Shown here: in pieces, positions 59,807-64,000 of the stretch | Layout of the letters: every line of letters begins with the position of its first letter | Position numbering within the stretch: position 1 is the first letter of the stretch | NCBI GenBank assembly: GCA_017849575.1 | Contig: JAFIGV010000007.1 | Coordinates: forward strand, 124,001 to 188,000 | From: Flavipsychrobacter sp. | GTDB taxonomy: Bacteria; Bacteroidota; Bacteroidia; Chitinophagales; Chitinophagaceae | Direction: 5' to 3' | DNA length: 64,000 bases | Translations under genes and position numbers: made by a program | The notes under the pieces: model-generated | Told to the model about the DNA's origin: nothing | Databases searched by the model: none | The model's input: only the letters and a program-made list of their open reading frames with translations

Positions 59807-61939
59807 TTAGTCTCTCATCAGCGCATAACCAATGCCCATGTTAAAGAACATGAACGACCATTTGTCAGCTTGTTCCTGTATAATCATAGATGTCGGTTTT
59901 CCTGCTCCATGGCCGGCATTGGTATCAATGCGTATCAACACAGGATGAGAACATTTCTGCGCCGCCTGTAATGCAGCAGCGAACTTAAAGGAATGCGCGG
60001 GCACCACTCTGTCATCATGATCGGCGGTAAATACCATTGTAGCCGGATAACAACTGCCGGCCTTTACATTATGCACCGGGGAATAATGAAACAGATAGCG
60101 GAACATCTCCTCGCTCTCTTCTGCCGTTCCGTAATCGTATGCCCAACCGGCACCGGCAGTAAACTTGTGATAGCGCAACATATCTAATACGCCCACGGCG
60201 GGGAAAGCTACCCGAAACAAATCAGGTCGCTGCGTGATGCAGGCCCCTACTAACAAGCCCCCATTGGAGCCACCGGAAATAGCCAGGTAGTCTTTAGATG
60301 TGTAGTTCTTCCCGATCAGAAACTCGGCGGCAGCAATAAAGTCGTCGAATACATTTTGCTTTTGCATTCGCGTGCCTGCATTGTGCCATGAATCTCCATA
60401 TTCTCCGCCCCCGCGAATATTGGCTACTGCGTAAATCCCACCGTTCTCCATAAAAACCAGATTGCTTACACTAAAGGATGGTGTGAGACTGATGTTGAAA
60501 CCTCCATAGCCATAGAGCATCAACGGATTTTTCCCGTTCAACTGTATGCCTTTTTTATAGGTGATGATCATCGGTATTTCCGTGCCATCTTTTGAAGAAT
60601 AAAACACTTGCTTGCTTTCGTAGGCAGATGGGTCGAACTGGACCGCCGGCTTTTTATACACAGTTGACTTGCCGCTGGCAATATCATATTTGAAAATGGT
60701 TGTCGGAAAAGTATAGGAGGTAAATGAATAGTAGAGTTCTTTTTCCTCCTGGCGGGCACTAAAACCTCCGGCAGTGCCCAGCCCAGGCAATTCAATGCTA
60801 CGCTCCTTGGTACCATTCAGGTCATATTGATGTACTTCGGACACGGCATCCTTTACGTACTGCGCAAAAAACTTCATCCCTCCCGTGGTCACCGAAAGCG
60901 GAAATTGTCCCTGCGGTATGAGGTCTTTCCAATGCTCAGGGCCTGGGTTTGCAGCATCTACCACCACCAGTTTGCGGTTGGGCGCATCACGATTGGTAAG
61001 AATGTACAGTTTTCCAAGATGGGCAAAAACTACCTCCTGCTCATAATCAAATCCTTTCACGACGGGTGTAATTGCCGCGCGCTCCATGGACAAGTTCAGC
61101 AGGTAGAGCTCATTCCCATACGTGGCATTAGCAGCGCTGATCACAAGGAAATTCTGATCTTCCGTCACGTATCCCCCTACGTACCTCCGCGGTGTCTCCT
61201 CCCCTCCAAAGATCAAAGCATCCTCCTTTTGAGCAGTGCCCAGTTTGTGATAATACAGTTTGTGAATTTGTGTTTTACCCGAAAGCGCAGAACCTTCCGC
61301 AGGCTTATCGTAGCTGCTGTAATAAAAGCCATTATTACCCCTCCACGACAAGCCACTGAATTTGACGTCATACAGCGTGTCATCAAGCCGCTTTTTTGTC
61401 TTCGTATTGAGGATGATCACCTTACGCCAATCACTGCCTCCTTCTGAAATCTGATAGGCACAAAGGGAACCATCTTTGGTAAACTCAATATCTGCCAGCG
61501 AAGTGGTGCCATCTTCAGAGAATTTGTTCGGATCCAAAAATACTTCCGGCGCGCCACCCGCCTTCTGCCGGTAAAGCACCGACTGGTTTTGGAGTCCATC
61601 GTTTTTGTAGAAATAAGTATAGGCGCCTTCTTTAAAGGGTGCCGAAAACTTTTCATAGTTCCACAGCTCCGTAAGTCTTTTCTTTATAGCATTCCGGTAG
61701 GGAATGCGGTCAAGATATTCTGCCGTCACCTTGTTTTCGCGGGTTACCCAGTCGCCGGTTTCGGCGCTGCGGTCGTCTTCCAGCCAGCGATAAGGGTCGG
61801 ATACCTGCGTACCAAAGAATTCATCGGTCTGTTCCATCTTGTCGGTAATCGGGTATTTCCCTTCAAAAGCTCCGGGACCCTGTGCTGATGCTGCCATGGA
61901 GAGTAACAATAAAGTGGCTGTGTTTGTGAACCGTTTCAT
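59807..61939 (-). CDS. Prolyl oligopeptidase (S9A)
   Basis: 710 residues with a signal peptide (AASAQG near residue 20), so it is probably periplasmic. The N-terminal part and seven-bladed propeller precede the alpha/beta-hydrolase domain with nucleophile serine in AISGGSNGGLLVG, catalytic Asp in TADHDDRVVPAHS and His in DTNAGHGAGKP. It cleaves proline-containing peptides. It has no operon partner. Confidence 0.95.
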   Translation of the reverse strand: MKRFTNTATLLLLSMAASAQGPGAFEGKYPITDKMEQTDEFFGTQVSDPYRWLEDDRSAETGDWVTRENKVTAEYLDRIPYRNAIKKRLTELWNYEKFSAPFKEGAYTYFYKNDGLQNQSVLYRQKAGGAPEVFLDPNKFSEDGTTSLADIEFTKDGSLCAYQISEGGSDWRKVIILNTKTKKRLDDTLYDVKFSGLSWRGNNGFYYSSYDKPAEGSALSGKTQIHKLYYHKLGTAQKEDALIFGGEETPRRYVGGYVTEDQNFLVISAANATYGNELYLLNLSMERAAITPVVKGFDYEQEVVFAHLGKLYILTNRDAPNRKLVVVDAANPGPEHWKDLIPQGQFPLSVTTGGMKFFAQYVKDAVSEVHQYDLNGTKERSIELPGLGTAGGFSARQEEKELYYSFTSYTFPTTIFKYDIASGKSTVYKKPAVQFDPSAYESKQVFYSSKDGTEIPMIITYKKGIQLNGKNPLMLYGYGGFNISLTPSFSVSNLVFMENGGIYAVANIRGGGEYGDSWHNAGTRMQKQNVFDDFIAAAEFLIGKNYTSKDYLAISGGSNGGLLVGACITQRPDLFRVAFPAVGVLDMLRYHKFTAGAGWAYDYGTAEESEEMFRYLFHYSPVHNVKAGSCYPATMVFTADHDDRVVPAHSFKFAAALQAAQKCSHPVLIRIDTNAGHGAGKPTSMIIQEQADKWSFMFFNMGIGYALMRD

Positions 61940-62166
61940 TTGTTGTTGTTTTAAAAAAATCGGGTCTGTATCCTACAAACCAAAATGCTTGCCGAAAATA
62001 ATATTTTAGGATGGGATGAACCCTTGAAATCAGAAACGCTGGAAATGGTCATCCGTGCCAGCCGGCACAACGATGCAACTAAAAGAGTTAACAGTATCCT
62101 TGATAAATCTTTAAAAAAATATCAGGGGGAAATGAGACTTTTGCAACGCATCGACCAATACCCACT

Positions 62167-63177
62167 ATGTCCAAAAGCGCAAAAGCGTACATCGCACTCC
62201 TGTACATCTGCATTGCCTGGGGTACCACTTACCTGGCCATAAGGGTGGGTGTCCTTCATTTCCCTGCTTTTTTATTTGCCGGCATCCGGCAGGTCATCAG
62301 CGGTATCATCATTGCCGGCATCGGACTTGCGGTACGTCGGCAAATAGACCTTTCGGCAGCCAATCTCAGGCATCAGGCTTTGGTGGGCTTTCTGTTGATC
62401 ACTATGGGAAACGGTTTGGTAACCTGGGGTGAGCGGCAGGTACCGAGTGGCGTCGCGGCACTCATTTGTTCGCTCATGCCCATGGTGGCAGTGCTGTTCA
62501 ATCTAATCACCTCAAAAACCGAAAAGCTGAATGGCTTTATTGTTGCCGGCATGTTGGTCGGCTTCGCTGGTGTAGGGCTCATCTTCAGAGATGATCTTTC
62601 AGCGCTGACCAATCCGGCCTATCTGGCAGGACTTCTGGCCACTTTTGTCGCCACATCGAGCTGGGCTGTAGGAAGTGTGGTTAATAAAAAACGGGTGGTT
62701 CAGATCAATCCTGTGTTCAATGCAGGTCTGCAACTGTTGTTTGGCGGTAGTTTCTTGCTGATCGCCAGTCCTTTTACCGACCCTTATACAGGAGTCGATT
62801 TTTTGCAGCACGATGTTCTATGGTCGCTGCTGTATCTTATCCTGTTCGGTTCTGTACTCGCCTATTCTGCATATATGTTTGCGCTCAAGGAATTGCCCGT
62901 GGGCATTGTAACCCTGTATGCTTATGTAAATCCTCTTGTCGCTGTAGTACTCGGATACTTTATTTTGAATGAAGCCTTCACAGGGTTCACAGTGCTGGCC
63001 TTCTGTGGAATCGTCACGGGTGTTTATCTGGTAAACTTCGGCTACCGGCGTCAACATAAAGTGTCTAGCCCTACCGATTTTGGAAATAATGCCATCAGCG
63101 CATTACCCAACACAGAACTTACCCGAACAGCGGAGACCCACGCACACCACGAAACGAATGACAATGACTCGAGATGA
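62167..63177 (+). CDS. EamA/DMT family permease
   Basis: 336 residues. Ten membrane helices in two EamA repeats (IAWGTTYLAIRVGVLHFPAF in the first; VGSVVNKKRV begins the second half), and a hydrophilic C-terminal tail of ~30 residues. The family exports metabolites or amino acids; the substrate is unknown. GACTTTTG at 62136-62143, one base off the -7 consensus, lies 23 bp before the ATG. Confidence 0.9.
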   Translation: MSKSAKAYIALLYICIAWGTTYLAIRVGVLHFPAFLFAGIRQVISGIIIAGIGLAVRRQIDLSAANLRHQALVGFLLITMGNGLVTWGERQVPSGVAALICSLMPMVAVLFNLITSKTEKLNGFIVAGMLVGFAGVGLIFRDDLSALTNPAYLAGLLATFVATSSWAVGSVVNKKRVVQINPVFNAGLQLLFGGSFLLIASPFTDPYTGVDFLQHDVLWSLLYLILFGSVLAYSAYMFALKELPVGIVTLYAYVNPLVAVVLGYFILNEAFTGFTVLAFCGIVTGVYLVNFGYRRQHKVSSPTDFGNNAISALPNTELTRTAETHAHHETNDNDSR

Positions 63178-63267
63178 TCGTCTGCGTCGGAAACTGCTTT
63201 GTTAACAAGATCTGTAGCGTTCGATTTATCATAAGTTTTGGAACTTTGGCGTTCATTGTTTAGACCC

Positions 63268-63726
63268 ATGCAGCCACTGACGATTAACTACCACAATTAC
63301 ACAATTACCACCGACAAAAGCCTGATGAAACCTGCAGACATTCACCGATGGCTGAGCCGGGAGGCATATTGGTGCAAGGATATTCCCTTCAACGTAGTAC
63401 AAACCGCATTCGATCATTCGTTTTGCATTGGCGTATTGCACGAGGGTCAACAAATAGCCTACGGGCGCCTTATTACCGATTATGCCACCTTTGCCTACCT
63501 GGCAGATGTCTATGTAGAGGAAAAACATCAGGGCAAGGGACTGGGAAAAAAGATGATGGAGCTGCTCTTAGATGCGGACTGGGTGAAAGGACTTCGCCGG
63601 CTCATGTTGGCCACACTCGATGCCCACGGACTTTATGAGCAGTATGGCTTCACGCAAACGGCATTTCCCGAGCGATTTATGGAGATCAATCGTCCGGGTA
63701 TTTACCAAAAAGAAAAAATGGTTTAG
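63268..63726 (+). CDS. GNAT family N-acetyltransferase
   Basis: 152 residues from the ATG at 63268 (MQPLTINYHNYTI); an in-frame TTG at 63238 is less likely. The acetyl-CoA loop is VYVEEKHQGKGLGKKMM, and the C-terminal part has LMLATLDAHGLYEQYGF, as in the small GNAT group related to YjcF-like proteins. The substrate is unknown. It is followed after 15 bp by the DinB-like gene, so they may share a transcript. Confidence 0.88.
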   Translation: MQPLTINYHNYTITTDKSLMKPADIHRWLSREAYWCKDIPFNVVQTAFDHSFCIGVLHEGQQIAYGRLITDYATFAYLADVYVEEKHQGKGLGKKMMELLLDADWVKGLRRLMLATLDAHGLYEQYGFTQTAFPERFMEINRPGIYQKEKMV

Positions 63727-63741
63727 TAAATAAAAAAGAAT

Positions 63742-64000
63742 ATGGAATACCTGAAAAGCGCTCAACGACAATTTGAGTATTACAAAAAACTCGGCGAGCA
63801 GAGCATGGCGCAACTCAGCGACGAACAACTGTACTGGCAACCCGACCCCGAAAGCAACAGTGTTGCCATCATTGTAAAACATCTTTGGGGAAACATGCTC
63901 AGTCGCTGGACCAACTTCATGACTGAGGACGGTGAAAAAAGCTGGCGGGAGCGGGACGCTGAATTTGAAACCGATCAAAACGAGCGGACAATAGTTTTGG
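63742..64000 (+). CDS. DinB superfamily/DUF1572 protein (C-terminus beyond the window)
   Basis: 86 codons to the window edge without a stop. The start MEYLKSAQRQFEYYKKLGEQ, the segment LSDEQLYWQPDPESNSVAII and VKHLWGNMLSRWTNF match the DUF1572 branch of the DinB four-helix family; the histidine in KHLWGN is a usual metal ligand. Function is unknown for most members. Confidence 0.85.
   Translation, partial: MEYLKSAQRQFEYYKKLGEQSMAQLSDEQLYWQPDPESNSVAIIVKHLWGNMLSRWTNFMTEDGEKSWRERDAEFETDQNERTIVL

Noticed and set aside
61985-62242. 85-codon frame between the prolyl oligopeptidase and EamA genes
   Set aside because: It overlaps the EamA start and its probable promoter; no domain, no conserved features.

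Overview
The window looks like an ordinary chromosomal stretch from a member of the Bacteroidota, most likely Chitinophagales/Chitinophagaceae; the genus cannot be fixed from the sequence alone. The evidence is a type IX secretion (T9SS) type B C-terminal sorting domain, a SprE/PorW-like gliding and T9SS lipoprotein, a fused CcoN-CcoO oxidase subunit, a PID-CTERM-like sorting tail, a lysine/alanine-rich histone H1-like SWIB protein, and many promoters with the Bacteroidota -7 element TAnnTTTG instead of sigma70 boxes. Several of these promoters lie so close to the start codon that the mRNA would be leaderless or nearly so. No rRNA, tRNA, CRISPR array, insertion sequence or prophage was seen.

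Layout. 1-7.1 kb: partial iron-permease-family gene, a T9SS-exported adhesin-like protein, a beta-CASP nuclease and SppA. 7.1-10.8 kb: folK, a deoxynucleoside kinase and recQ. 10.9-11.7 kb: an outer-membrane protein gene broken by a one-base frameshift. 11.8-19.5 kb: a CrtI-like oxidoreductase, glmM-type mutase, M16 protease, inorganic pyrophosphatase and recA. 19.7-22.4 kb: a divergent MerR regulator/SDR pair and a NupC nucleoside transporter. 22.4-28.6 kb: a five-gene RND efflux operon (TolC, adaptor, pump, PII-like protein, small YgaP-type membrane protein). 28.8-34.5 kb: methyltransferase, DJ-1/PfpI protein, membrane protein, M32 carboxypeptidase and Rel/SpoT. 34.6-38.1 kb: cytochrome P460-like lipoprotein, PID-CTERM remnant, FMN reductase, RluF-like pseudouridine synthase and a cytochrome c. 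38.2-41.8 kb: the SprE/PorW-like gene with a repeat-rich N-terminus. 42.0-53.7 kb: a two-component system followed by the complete cbb3 oxidase locus. 54-64 kb: SWIB protein, a receiver protein, an AsmA-like protein, aspS, a lipoprotein, prolyl oligopeptidase, an EamA transporter, a GNAT acetyltransferase and a partial DinB-like gene.

The most coherent system is at 42-53.7 kb. A PAS histidine kinase whose PAS domain resembles FixL is followed by one protein that fuses a receiver domain to a CRP-type DNA-binding module. Pointing at them is the equivalent of fixNOQP plus fixGHIS: ccoI, ccoS, ccoNO, ccoQ, ccoP, ccoG, ccoH and a SafE/TauE-like membrane protein. This looks like a condensed FixL-FixJ-FixK circuit beside its probable target, a high-affinity terminal oxidase. 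The link is inferred from gene order and domain content, not shown.

Two genes, the outer-membrane protein near 11.07 kb and the PID-CTERM gene near 35.47 kb, are each restored by adding one base to a homopolymer. They may be genuine pseudogenes or base-calling errors.
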